Source of the DNA: an uncultured Senegalimassilia sp.
GTDB taxonomy: Bacteria; Actinomycetota; Coriobacteriia; Coriobacteriales; Eggerthellaceae
DNA length: 28,117 bases
Reading direction: 5' to 3'
Assembly (NCBI GenBank): GCA_934661765.1
Contig: CAKUJT010000021.1
Coordinates: forward strand, 1-28,117
How positions within the stretch are numbered: the stretch's first letter is position 1; every line of letters starts with the position of its first letter. Below, piece after piece: positions 6,556 to 19,265 of the stretch. Made by a program: the position numbers and the translations under genes. The notes beneath the pieces were generated by a model. It did no database searches. It was not told the origin of the DNA and saw only the letters and a list, made by a program, of their open reading frames with translations.

Positions 6556-7767
6556 ATGGGGTATCTTAGATTCGAGAAGCCCGGTTTTGTGAGCGATTAT
6601 GCGGAAGCGCTGATCGAATACTCGAAGGCGCCAGACGAAGCGGGCAGCGAATCACCTGGTGGGATAGGCGACGATCTGTATATGGATCCCGATGGGGTAC
6701 AAGACCTCCAGAGCACTTCTTACTACAATTGGCTGACCCTATTCTTGAATCTTCGGGCTGAAGAATGCAAAAAGCCCTACGAATTCGTTTCCCCCACCAA
6801 AGCGGGCATCAATGTGCGCTCAGAGGCCAAAAATCCAGAGGGCGATCTTGGAAACAGCGGCAAGACTGAGTCCGATGAGTCGAAAATACTTGTTTTCGAT
6901 AAGGAAGGCAACAAAGTGCTCAGGCTGACCTCCGATCAGCTCGGATTCAGCGCATTGTTCGGCACATACAAATATATGAATGAGAGAAGGGATAACGAAG
7001 AAAGTTTCTACCCCCTGTATAGATACTTCGGGTTGGCTGAAGACAAGGAAATGGCAGCAGCGTTTATTTCCGAATACGTGCATGACACAAGAACCCTCGG
7101 CGGCGCATTTGTCTGGCCGACGAACAGCGTCGAGGGCGACCGTAAATGCACGTACAACTGCAAAAGGGGCGCTAAAAGCAATATAGAAGATCGCCCTGAT
7201 TTAACGTTGCTCGAAGTGAAGAGCTATTTCGAAAAGTTCGAAATCAAGGATGTCGAAGGGAACGAAAAGATCGCCCTTTTGAAAAACGAGGTTAAGAACC
7301 CCTCGGGCGAAAACAGCATGGAAACCTTTTTAGATATGTTCAGCAGCTTCGATGATTACGTGGACTTCTTCATGCTCGACGATTTTGTGGAGGATCTGGG
7401 CAAGGGAGGAAACAAAGACTACGCTCCCAAAGACATTGCAACAGGCAGGCCTTTTGAGAGAAGCGAACATGGCGATTTCGTTATCGGCAAACGATTGAGA
7501 GATAGAGCCCTTTCAGAAAGCGAGCTCGAGGAGATTCTGGGTCGAGTTCAAAAATGGGCGATGGAACGCACGGAAAAGATGGAAGGCTACCTGGCGGACC
7601 AGCAAGAACAACCGGCAAAGGTTCTCCCATTCACGCTTTGCCGATTCTCCTTGAGCGCCATGGGCCACGTTAACTCAGAGTCACGCTACTCCAAACAAGA
7701 AAGGCGGCCTACACGGCCGCCTTTCTCTAAACCAGCAATTTGCAAGTGCCTCTCGCAACCAACGTAA
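6556..7767 (+). CDS. DUF6994-like protein with a C-terminal tail read through a hairpin
   Basis: This 403-residue protein matches my memory of DUF6994. It has YYNWLTLFLNLRAEECKKP near the N-terminus, HDTRTLGGAFVWP, a KRGAKSNIEDRPDLTL segment, and SSFDDYVDFFMLDDFVEDLG. The biochemical role of that family is not known to me. A GAGGAGG ribosome-binding site precedes the ATG. Family-like sequence ends around WAMERTEKMEGYLADQQEQ (about residue 353). The last 50 residues are Ser/Arg/Pro-rich and are encoded across the terminator-like hairpin at 7699-7725, so the native stop was probably lost by a small frameshift or fusion. GC content is visibly lower than in neighbours, which supports acquisition by transfer. 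Confidence 0.72.
   Translation: MGYLRFEKPGFVSDYAEALIEYSKAPDEAGSESPGGIGDDLYMDPDGVQDLQSTSYYNWLTLFLNLRAEECKKPYEFVSPTKAGINVRSEAKNPEGDLGNSGKTESDESKILVFDKEGNKVLRLTSDQLGFSALFGTYKYMNERRDNEESFYPLYRYFGLAEDKEMAAAFISEYVHDTRTLGGAFVWPTNSVEGDRKCTYNCKRGAKSNIEDRPDLTLLEVKSYFEKFEIKDVEGNEKIALLKNEVKNPSGENSMETFLDMFSSFDDYVDFFMLDDFVEDLGKGGNKDYAPKDIATGRPFERSEHGDFVIGKRLRDRALSESELEEILGRVQKWAMERTEKMEGYLADQQEQPAKVLPFTLCRFSLSAMGHVNSESRYSKQERRPTRPPFSKPAICKCLSQPT
7695..7758 (-). repeat. Hairpin-plus-tail repeat, copy B
   Basis: This is the second copy of the element at 3003-3068, in the same orientation. Here the stem is GAAAGGCGGCC/GGCCGCCTTTC and the tail is CCAGCAATTTGCAAGTGC then TCTCGCAA. A third copy of the tail alone is at 16161-16189. 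Confidence 0.7.
7699..7725 (-). terminator. Terminator-like hairpin between the DUF6994-like gene and the phosphohexomutase
   Basis: Perfect 11-bp arms (7699-7709 and 7715-7725) flank a 5-nt loop. Minus-strand RNA ends in UUUCUUGUUUGG and plus-strand RNA in UUUCUCU, so it may work in both directions. It lies about 130 bp beyond the minus-strand mutase stop and inside the 3' part of the plus-strand frame. Confidence 0.65.
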
Positions 7768-7857
7768 TACACGGAAAACGCGGCAAGTCGCCCGAACGGA
7801 GCAGGCCGCTCAGCCCCTGCCGCGCTTTCACATGCGACGCCGTTGCGCGCCGACCGC

Positions 7858-9567
7858 TTACGCCAACAGTTTGCGACCTGCCTCCTCCAGCTCGTCGAGC
7901 AGCGCGTCGGCTGCCTCGCGGCTGGAGTCCTTCGCGAACACGTACAGCTTGATCTTCGGCTCGGTGCCGCTCGGGCGCACGATGACCTTGTTGCCGCCCT
8001 CCACGTCGAACTCCACCACGTTGGCGGAAGGCAGGCCGTTCACGCCGCCCTGGTAGTCGACCACGGCCTCGACCTTGCGGCCGGCAAGCTCAGCCGGTGC
8101 GTTCGTGCGCAGGCCCGCCATGAGGTCGGCCATCTTCGCCGCGCCGTCGGCGCCGGGGTAGGACAGCGACACGGTGCGGTTGAGCCACCAGCCGTGCTTG
8201 GCGTACAGGTCGCGCATGGCCTGCGCCAGGTTCTTGCCCGCCAGCTTGTACTCCTGAGCCATCTGGCAGATGAGCAGGCTGGCGTTCACGGCGTCCTTGT
8301 CGCGCACGTGGTCGCCGGACAGGTAGCCGTAGCTCTCCTCGAAGCCGAAGATGAAGCGGTCGGCCTGGCCCGCGTCGGCCAGCTCGGTGATGATGTCGCC
8401 GATGTACTTGAAGCCGGTCAGGCAACGGCGCAGCTCGAAGCCGTATTCCGCGGCCAGCGCGTCGACCATGGCCGACGACACGATGGTGGTCACGGCCACC
8501 TTGCTCGCCAGGTCCTCGCCGCGCTCGGCGCGCATGCGGCACACGTAGTCAAGCAGCAGCACGCCCATCTCGTTGCCGGTCAGCAGCGTATAGTCGTCGC
8601 CATCCTTGCAGGCCACGCCCACGCGGTCGGCGTCGGGGTCGGTGGCCAGCAGCAGGTCGGGATGCACCTGCTCGCACAGGTCGATGCCCTTCTGCATGGC
8701 CTCGCGGATCTCGGGGTTGGGGTACGGGCACGTGGGGAAGTTGCCGTCGGGCTGCTCCTGCTCGGGCACCACGGTGACGTCGGAGACGCCCGCGCGCGCG
8801 AGCACGGTGGTCACGGGAACCAGGCCCGTGCCGTTGAGCGGCGTGTACACCAGCTTCAGCGGGGCGGCGGCGATCTGCTCGTCGGACAGGTTGTTCACCG
8901 ACTGCGCCAGCACCGCGTCGTAGTAGCGCTCGAGCACGGCGTCTTCGATCCACTTGACCTTGCCCGATGCCACGGCCTCATCGAAGTCCATGGACTTCAC
9001 GCCGGAGAACGCGTCGGTTTCGGCGATGGCAGCGGAGATGGCGGCGGCAGCCTGACTGGTGATCTGACAGCCGTCGGGACCGTAGGCCTTGTAGCCGTTG
9101 TACGGCGCGGGGTTGTGGCTGGCGGTCATGCAGATGCCGCCCGAGCAGCCCAGGTCGCGCACGGCCCACGAAAGCGTGGGAACCGGGGAGATGCGCGGGT
9201 ACACGTAGGCCGTCACGCCGTTGGCGGCCATGATGGCGGCCGTGGTGCGCACGAACAGCTCGCCGTTGTTGCGGCTGTCACGTGCGATGGCGACGGAGGG
9301 GTTGTCGAAGTTCGCGTTCAGGTAATCGGCGAAGCCCTGCGTGGCGCGGCCCACCGTGTAGATGTTCATGCGGTTCGTGCCGGCGCCCAGCACGCCGCGC
9401 AAGCCGGCGGTGCCGAACGACAGGTTCTGGAAGAAGGCGTCAGTCATCGCGGCGTCGTCGCCGGCGTCGGCCTTCGTCTGCATATCGGCCAGCTCGGCCG
9501 CCAGATCGGCATCCTGCACGTTCTCAATCCAATGCGCAAGCTCGGCGCGCACATCGATATCGCTCAT
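7858..9567 (-). CDS. Phosphoglucomutase/phosphomannomutase (alpha-D-phosphohexomutase family)
   Basis: This 569-residue cytosolic enzyme interconverts hexose 1- and 6-phosphates, supplying precursors for glycogen, cell-wall and surface polysaccharides. The length fits the long phospho-sugar mutase branch (PgcA/PGM2-like). Diagnostic blocks are FGTAGLRG near residue 52, TASHNP with the phosphorylated S150, the metal-binding loop DPDADR (310-315), sugar-binding GFEESYG, and the phosphate-binding RPSGTEPK near the C-terminus. GGAAACC precedes the ATG. The gene stands alone, converging on the accessory island. Whether glucose or mannose is preferred cannot be decided from motifs, so no symbol is given. 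Confidence 0.93.
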   Translation of the reverse strand: MSDIDVRAELAHWIENVQDADLAAELADMQTKADAGDDAAMTDAFFQNLSFGTAGLRGVLGAGTNRMNIYTVGRATQGFADYLNANFDNPSVAIARDSRNNGELFVRTTAAIMAANGVTAYVYPRISPVPTLSWAVRDLGCSGGICMTASHNPAPYNGYKAYGPDGCQITSQAAAAISAAIAETDAFSGVKSMDFDEAVASGKVKWIEDAVLERYYDAVLAQSVNNLSDEQIAAAPLKLVYTPLNGTGLVPVTTVLARAGVSDVTVVPEQEQPDGNFPTCPYPNPEIREAMQKGIDLCEQVHPDLLLATDPDADRVGVACKDGDDYTLLTGNEMGVLLLDYVCRMRAERGEDLASKVAVTTIVSSAMVDALAAEYGFELRRCLTGFKYIGDIITELADAGQADRFIFGFEESYGYLSGDHVRDKDAVNASLLICQMAQEYKLAGKNLAQAMRDLYAKHGWWLNRTVSLSYPGADGAAKMADLMAGLRTNAPAELAGRKVEAVVDYQGGVNGLPSANVVEFDVEGGNKVIVRPSGTEPKIKLYVFAKDSSREAADALLDELEEAGRKLLA

Positions 9568-10271
9568 AAGGTTTCCTTCGCTTCTAGCGGTTTCTCCCCG
9601 GTTGCGCGGGCGCGATCGGGCGCGTCGCGGGCATACGCCCTACGCGGCCGGCCTCAGTCCGATGCGGCACGGGCACGCGCCCGCCCTCCAACCAGGCTTT
9701 CCTGCATATGCCGCCCATTGTAAACGACCCGCCGGCGAAGCGGGCGAACCCGACAGCATCAGCGCAGTTGCGCGCCGGACGGCGCAGCGGCACCGCGATC
9801 CTCGATGAACACGCGGCACCCTCGGCGCGCCATCAAGGGCATCATCGAGCTCGCCCGCGACCACAGCGCCGAGCCCGAGCGCCTGCTCGACGACCGGCAA
9901 CGCACCGACGAACCGTCGAGCCGCCGTCCACCGTGGTGGTCGACCGCGTGGACACGAGAGACTCCGTCGCGCCGCCGACAAACGAGCCGGATGGCGCCGC
10001 AAACGCAAAATTCGCCGGCGAAGCAGGGCGAATCGCCGATTCCGCCGGCATTAACGGGTATGATGGGATTTGGCACCCCGCTGACAAACTCGACAAGGCC
10101 GACGCTGCGGGCGCCGACCTCGCCGATGATGGCGGCGATGGCTCGGGCGACGACGCGGGCAGCGATGCCGCCGCCCGCCCGGCTGCCGAGGCCACGAAAG
10201 CTCGCCCAACCGATACGGAACCTTCGACCAGCGCCGAAACCACGCCGGCCGAGCACTAGGAGGAATCCAGT
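9568..10271. other. About 700 bp without a confident gene; possible frame-disrupted ORF
   Basis: This GC-rich gap separates the divergent mutase and solute-binding protein genes. One plus-strand frame starts at 9805 (MNTRHPRRAIKGIIELARDH) and looks protein-like for about 40 codons. A different frame then looks coding from about 9927 (PSTVVVDRVDTRD) to a stop at 10259. That second stretch ends in an acidic, Ala/Thr-rich tail just before the AGGAGG of the next gene. A single frameshift near 9910-9930 would join them into a small protein of about 150 residues. No family is recognised and non-coding sequence is equally possible. The phrase GCCGGCGAAGC(A)GGGCGAA occurs at about 9731 and 10015. Confidence 0.35.
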
Positions 10272-11891
10272 ATGCATATGCGCACCAACCGCCACGCCGC
10301 AGCCAGCAGCGCGGAAAGCGTCCCTGCCGCGCGCGACCACGGCAACCGCCATGCGGAAAGCGTCACCAAGGAAGGCTGCGGCAGCTATCGCAGCCGCAGC
10401 ACGGGCCGCATCCGCCCCCGAAAAGCCGCGCTTGCCGCGTTCGCCCTTGCCGGCATCCTTGCGGCAACGCTATCCACCGGCTGCGCCGACGACGGCGGGA
10501 AAGCCGCCGTCAAGCTGGACCCGAGCAACCCCACCACCATCACCGTATGGGATTACTACAACGGCGCCCAGCAGGCGTCCTTCGACAGCCTGGTATCCGA
10601 GTTCAACTCCACCGTGGGCAAGGAGAAGGGCATCTACGTGAAGAGCAAGACCCAAGGGTCGGTCGCCGAGCTGGAGAAGGCCGTCGCCGACTCGTCGTCA
10701 GGCGAAGTCGGCGCCGACCAGATGCCCAACGTGTTCTCCTCCTACGCCGACACGGCCTACAACGTGCAGAAGCAGGGCAAGCTCGTAGACCTAACGGACT
10801 ACTTCACCTCCGACGAGCTTTCCAGCTACGTGCCCGACTACCTTGACGAAGGCCGCTTCGATAACGACGACTCCCTGTACCTACTGCCGGTGGCGAAGTC
10901 CACCGAGGTGACCATGCTCGACGAAACCGACTGGGAGCCGTTCGCCCAGGCCACCGGCGCAACCGTCGACGACCTGGCAACGCAAGAGGGCATCGCGGCC
11001 ACCGCGAAGCGCTACTACGAGTACACCGACGCGCTGACGCCCGACATCCCTAACGACGGCAAAGCCTTCTACGGCCGAGACTCCCTGTCCAACTACTTCA
11101 TCATCGGCATGAAGCAGATGGGCGTCGACCTGCTCGCGCCCGACACCAGCGGCAAAGCCCAGGTGAACGCCGACAAGGACAAGATCCGCCGCCTGTGGGA
11201 CAACTACTACGTTCCCTTCGTCAGCGGCTATTTCGACGCCAAGGGCAAGTTCCGCTCCGACGACATGAAGACGGGTGACATCATCTGCTACACGGGTTCC
11301 ACCGCATCGGCGGCGTACTTCCCCGACCAGGTGGTCGACGACGACGGGACGCACGAGATCGGCTATCGTATCATCATGCCGCCCACCTTCGAGGGCGGAA
11401 ACGCCGTGGCCCCTCAGCAAGGAGCCAGCATGGCGGTGGCGAAATCCGACGAGCAACACGAATACGCTTCCTGCGAGTTCCTGAAATGGTTCACGGAGAA
11501 GCAGAACAACCTGCGCTTCGCGGCGACGTCGTCGTACCTGCCCGTGCGAACCGACGCGAACAACATCGACGAGCTCGATAGCGCGATTCGGGATGAAAAC
11601 CTCTCCGTGAGCCCTAAGACCCGCGACTGCATCGCCATGGCCATGGACTCCTTCGATGACGTGGAACTGTACTCGCTTAAGAGCTTCGACAACGCCTATG
11701 CCGCGCGCAAGGTGCTCGACTATTCGCTCAGCGACAAGGCAACCGCCGACAAAGAGGCTGTTCAGGCAGCCATGGCCGCCGGCCAGTCGCACGCCGAGGC
11801 GCTTGAGCCGTACGTGGGCGATGCCGCGTTCGAGCAATGGTACGCATCCTTCCGCCAGCAGCTCCAAGCCGCAGCCGAGGGCACGGAGTAG
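10272..11891 (+). CDS. Extracellular solute-binding lipoprotein, probable sensor subunit
   Basis: This 539-residue protein resembles family 1-type ABC solute-binding proteins: TTITVWDYYNGAQQ opens the mature domain, followed by LEKAV, MPNVFSSYADTAYN and LVDLTDYF. The export signal is unusual. About 45 mostly polar residues precede a basic stretch (GRIRPRK) and a hydrophobic core ending in LSTGC, with C71 the likely lipidated residue. The start has AGGAGG at 8-bp spacing and no internal Met offers a shorter signal. The gene ends 6 bp before a hybrid histidine kinase, and no permease or ATPase gene is near. By analogy with known binding-protein/kinase pairs, it may present a ligand to that kinase rather than feed a transporter. 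The ligand is unknown. Confidence 0.85.
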   Translation: MHMRTNRHAAASSAESVPAARDHGNRHAESVTKEGCGSYRSRSTGRIRPRKAALAAFALAGILAATLSTGCADDGGKAAVKLDPSNPTTITVWDYYNGAQQASFDSLVSEFNSTVGKEKGIYVKSKTQGSVAELEKAVADSSSGEVGADQMPNVFSSYADTAYNVQKQGKLVDLTDYFTSDELSSYVPDYLDEGRFDNDDSLYLLPVAKSTEVTMLDETDWEPFAQATGATVDDLATQEGIAATAKRYYEYTDALTPDIPNDGKAFYGRDSLSNYFIIGMKQMGVDLLAPDTSGKAQVNADKDKIRRLWDNYYVPFVSGYFDAKGKFRSDDMKTGDIICYTGSTASAAYFPDQVVDDDGTHEIGYRIIMPPTFEGGNAVAPQQGASMAVAKSDEQHEYASCEFLKWFTEKQNNLRFAATSSYLPVRTDANNIDELDSAIRDENLSVSPKTRDCIAMAMDSFDDVELYSLKSFDNAYAARKVLDYSLSDKATADKEAVQAAMAAGQSHAEALEPYVGDAAFEQWYASFRQQLQAAAEGTE

Positions 11892-11897
11892 CAAAAA

Positions 11898-16010
<4,113 letters not shown>

Positions 16011-16046
16011 GAGCGCCTGCACGCAGAGCTCTTTGCCCCATAACGC

Positions 16047-16076
16047 ACGAGGAGCCGCTTATCAGCGGCTCCTCGT
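16047..16076. terminator. Strong hairpin between the convergent kinase and gatB genes
   Basis: Perfect 12-bp arms, ACGAGGAGCCGC and its complement, enclose a 6-nt loop (TTATCA). No continuous U-run follows. Downstream on the plus strand is a GCGTTT-type short repeat. It lies 37 bp after the kinase stop and probably terminates that transcript. Confidence 0.7.
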
Positions 16077-16160
16077 TTGCGTTTGCGATTGCGTTTGCGT
16101 TGGCTCCCCGCCTCGACTGCGGACCGCGCCCTCGCAACCAACCAGCTACCGCGTACACAG

Positions 16161-16189
16161 CCAGCAAGTCGCTAAACGCAACCCGCAAG
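16161..16189 (-). repeat. Third copy of the CCAGCAA...CGCAA tail element
   Basis: CCAGCAAGTCGC followed by AAACGCAACCCGCAA resembles the tails at 3041-3068 and 7732-7758. It sits just after the gatB stop on the minus strand, with the nearest hairpin 85 bp further on. Its presence suggests a dispersed element associated with gene 3' ends. Confidence 0.5.
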
Positions 16190-16200
16190 CTGCGCTTGCG

Positions 16201-17778
16201 CTATTCTGCCAGCTTCTTCGCCAGCAGCTGGTTGATGATCTTCGGGTTGCCCTGGCCGCGCATCTCCTTCATGCACTGGCCCACGAAGAACCCGATGACC
16301 TTCGTGTTGCCTTCCTTGTAGCGGGCAACCTCGTCGGGGTTGGCCGCGATGATGGCGTCCACGACGGCCTCGATGGCGCCGGTATCCGACACCTGCTTCA
16401 TGCCGCGCTCCTCGACGATGGCCGAGGGGTCCTTGTCCTCGTCCATGATGGCGGAGAACACCTGCTTAGCCTGCTTGGACGAGATGGCGTCCTCGGCGAG
16501 CAGCTTCACCAGCTCCACCGCGCGGGCGGGCGTAAGCGGGCTTTGCGCAAGATCGGCATCCTCGCTGGCGTTGAGCCATGCGGTGACGTCGTTGATGGCC
16601 AGGTTGGCAACGGGCTTCGCCAGCTTGACGGCGTCCTTGCCCGCAACCTCCATGCATGCCTCGAAGAAGTCGGCCGTGGCGCGATGGTCGACCAGATGGC
16701 GAGCATCGTACGCGGACAGACCGAACTCCTCGGCGAAGCGAGCGGCCTTCTGGTCCGGCAGCTCGGGCAGCTTGGCGCGGACGCCTTCGATGAACTCATC
16801 GGAAAGGTCATAGGGCGCCAAGTCGGGCTCAGGGAACAGGCGGTAGTCGTCAGCGGTTTCCTTCACGCGCATGACGATGGTGTGCTTCATGGTGGGGTCC
16901 CAATGGCGGGTTTCCTGGTAAATCTGGCCACCCTCTTCCAGAACCTCGGCCTGACGGCAAATCTCGTAGGCCAAGCCGTCATGCAGGTTCTTGAAGGAGT
17001 TCATGTTCTTCAGCTCGGTCTTCACGCCCAGCTTCGTGGAGCCGCGGCGACGCAGGCTGACGTTGCCGTCGCAACGCATGGAGCCTTCCTCCATGGAGCA
17101 GTCGGAGATGCCGATGGCCAGATAGATCTGGCGCAGCTTCTGCATGAACAGGCGCGCCTCCTCGGGCGTACGCAAATCAGGCTCGGTGACCAGCTCGATA
17201 AGCGGCGTGCCAGCGCGGTTGTAGTCAACCAGCGAGTGCGTAGCGCCCGCGATACGGCCCTCGTCGCCGCCGACGTGGATCATCTTGCCAGCGTCTTCCT
17301 CCATATGGATACGCGTGATGCCCACGTGCGCCGTGTAACCGGAATCGGTGACGGTGACGTTCTCGCACGTCTCGCCCGGCTTCAGGCCGGCGATATCGCC
17401 GCGCTCCTTGGCCGCCGGACCATCGACGTCCAGGTCGAGATGACCGCGCATGCAGAATGCCACCGGACCCTGCGTGGTCTGGAAGTTCTTGGCCATGTCG
17501 GGGTACATATAGTTCTTGCGATAGAACATGCTGTGCTTCTCGATATCGCAGTTCGTGGCCAGGCCGGCAAGCACGATGGACTCGATAGCAGCCTTGTTCG
17601 GCACGGGCAGAGCGCCCGGAAGGCCCAGGCACACCGGGCAGGTGTGCGTGTTCGGGTCGGCGCCGAACTCAAGCTTGCAGCCGCAGAACATCTTCGTGTT
17701 CAACGTGGTCAGCTCGGCATGGATCTCCAGACCGATGACTGCCTCCCAATCCTGCAAAACCTCTTCAAGTTTACGCAT
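16201..17778 (-). CDS. gatB: Asp-tRNA(Asn)/Glu-tRNA(Gln) amidotransferase subunit B
   Basis: This 525-residue protein is the tRNA-binding kinase subunit of the GatCAB complex. The complex phosphorylates and then amidates Glu-tRNA(Gln), and often Asp-tRNA(Asn). The N-terminus has VIGLEIHAEL, a zinc-type CGC and CPVCLGLPGALP. The central catalytic cradle includes YRKNYMYPDMAKNFQ, RIHMEEDAGK and DYNRAGTPLIELVTEPD. The C-terminal YqeY-like tail ends in VGQCMKEMRGQGNP. Length and motifs are normal. The ATG overlaps the gatA stop by one base (TAATG), so translation is coupled. It is the last gene of the gatCAB operon. Confidence 0.97.
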   Translation of the reverse strand: MRKLEEVLQDWEAVIGLEIHAELTTLNTKMFCGCKLEFGADPNTHTCPVCLGLPGALPVPNKAAIESIVLAGLATNCDIEKHSMFYRKNYMYPDMAKNFQTTQGPVAFCMRGHLDLDVDGPAAKERGDIAGLKPGETCENVTVTDSGYTAHVGITRIHMEEDAGKMIHVGGDEGRIAGATHSLVDYNRAGTPLIELVTEPDLRTPEEARLFMQKLRQIYLAIGISDCSMEEGSMRCDGNVSLRRRGSTKLGVKTELKNMNSFKNLHDGLAYEICRQAEVLEEGGQIYQETRHWDPTMKHTIVMRVKETADDYRLFPEPDLAPYDLSDEFIEGVRAKLPELPDQKAARFAEEFGLSAYDARHLVDHRATADFFEACMEVAGKDAVKLAKPVANLAINDVTAWLNASEDADLAQSPLTPARAVELVKLLAEDAISSKQAKQVFSAIMDEDKDPSAIVEERGMKQVSDTGAIEAVVDAIIAANPDEVARYKEGNTKVIGFFVGQCMKEMRGQGNPKIINQLLAKKLAE

Positions 17779-19265
17779 TACTCAATCACCTTCCCGTCGG
17801 CGAAGTTCGGGGCCACGGGGGCTTTGCCGTAGGCGGCCTCGAGCGCCATGGCGGCGCGGAACATGTTCTCGTCCTTGAACTGCGGGGCGATAAGCTGCAC
17901 GCCCACGGGCATGCCGCTTTGCGCACCCAAGCCGCACGGCACGCTCATGCCGCCGTTGCCGGCGATGTTGATGGAGATGGTGAACACGTCGGACAGGTAC
18001 ATGGTTGCCGGATCGGCGATCTCGCCGAACTTGAACGCCGTAGCCGGGGCCGTGGGCGCCAAGATGACGTCGCACTGCTCGTAGGCGTTGCGGTAGTCCT
18101 GCGTGATGAGCGTGCGGACCTGCTGGGCCGGATAGTAGTACTGCTCGTACACGCCGGCGGAAAGCAGGTAGCTGCCCAGCATGATGCGGCGCTTCGCCTC
18201 TTCACCGAAACCATGGGCTCGGCTTGCCTCGTACTGGCTGCCCAGGTCCTTGTGGCCTTCCTCGCAGTAGCCGTAGCGCACGCTGTCGAAGCGGGCCAGG
18301 TTGGAGAACGCCTCGCACGGGCCCAACACGTAGTAAGCGCTGATGGCGGCGTCGATATGCGGCAGGTCGACCTCGACGATGGTGGCGCCGGCGGCTTCGA
18401 GCTTGGCAGCGGCCTCGGACACGCGCTCCGAAACCTCGGAGGACAGGCCCTTGGCATCCATGAAGCTGCGGACCACGCCGACGCGCATGCCCGCGACATC
18501 CTGCTGGCATGCAGCGCGGAAGCCGGCCTTCACGTCCTGCGACGTGCAGTCCAGGGGGTCATGGCCGCACAAGGCGTCCATCGCGGCGGCGGCGTCCTCG
18601 ACGCTGCGTGCGAACGGGCCGACCTGGTCGAGCGAGCTGCCGAAGGCCACGACGCCGTAACGGCTGACCGTACCGTAGGTGGGCTTGACGCCCACGATGC
18701 CGCAGAAGCTGGCGGGCTGGCGGATGGAGCCGCCCGTGTCGGAGCCCAGCGTAACGCACGCCATGCCAGCGGCGACGGCCGCCGCCGAACCGCCCGAGCT
18801 GCCGCCCGGGACGCGACCCAGGTCCCACGGGTTGCGCGTGGGGCCGAACGCGGAGGACTCGGTGGTGGAGCCGAACGCGAACTCGTCCATGTTCAGCTTG
18901 CCCAGCGGCACGCCACCGGCGTCGATGATGCGTTGCACGCACGTTGCGGTGTACGGGGACACGTAGTTCTCCAGCATGCGGGAGGAGCAGGTGGTGTGCG
19001 TGCCCGTCATGTTCATGTTGTCCTTGAACGCCACCGGCACGCCGGCGAGCGGGCCGAGCGCATCGAACGTGCCGTCGGCGATGGCCTGGTCCACGCGCTG
19101 CGCGGCGGCCATGGCGGCCTCGGAGGTGACCTCCAGGAACGCATGCACCTGAGAATCAGCCTGCGCGATGCGGTCGAGGCTTGCCTGCGCGACCTCGCAG
19201 GCGGTGAACTGCTTGGATGCCAGACCCTCGCGGATCTGCGCGATGCCCATATCGGAGATGGCCAT
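17778..19265 (-). CDS. gatA: Asp-tRNA(Asn)/Glu-tRNA(Gln) amidotransferase subunit A (amidase)
   Basis: This 495-residue amidase-signature enzyme releases ammonia from glutamine for the transamidation performed with GatB. The Ser-cisSer-Lys machinery is visible: Lys in VPVAFKDNMN, and the serines in VPGGSSGGSAAAVAAG and GSDTGGSIRQPASFCG. These are followed by KPTYGTVSRYG and the C-terminal SVPCGL. Length fits the family. It overlaps gatC upstream and gatB downstream by one base each, giving the common order C-A-B. A complete set suggests that at least Gln-tRNA is made by the indirect route; whether glutaminyl-tRNA synthetase is missing cannot be seen here. Confidence 0.97.
   Translation of the reverse strand: MAISDMGIAQIREGLASKQFTACEVAQASLDRIAQADSQVHAFLEVTSEAAMAAAQRVDQAIADGTFDALGPLAGVPVAFKDNMNMTGTHTTCSSRMLENYVSPYTATCVQRIIDAGGVPLGKLNMDEFAFGSTTESSAFGPTRNPWDLGRVPGGSSGGSAAAVAAGMACVTLGSDTGGSIRQPASFCGIVGVKPTYGTVSRYGVVAFGSSLDQVGPFARSVEDAAAAMDALCGHDPLDCTSQDVKAGFRAACQQDVAGMRVGVVRSFMDAKGLSSEVSERVSEAAAKLEAAGATIVEVDLPHIDAAISAYYVLGPCEAFSNLARFDSVRYGYCEEGHKDLGSQYEASRAHGFGEEAKRRIMLGSYLLSAGVYEQYYYPAQQVRTLITQDYRNAYEQCDVILAPTAPATAFKFGEIADPATMYLSDVFTISINIAGNGGMSVPCGLGAQSGMPVGVQLIAPQFKDENMFRAAMALEAAYGKAPVAPNFADGKVIE

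Noticed and set aside
3003..7758. Repeats A and B as phage-type attachment sites
   Set aside because: The copies are not identical, no integrase is present, and a third tail copy after gatB favours a dispersed element.
7843..9723. Plus-strand frame of 626 codons opposite the mutase
   Set aside because: Long open antisense frames are common in GC-rich genes; all phosphohexomutase motifs are on the minus strand.
16077..16106. GCGTTT-type short repeat as a CRISPR or origin signal
   Set aside because: The units are only 6 bp with imperfect spacing and no spacers; it is a simple low-complexity run.
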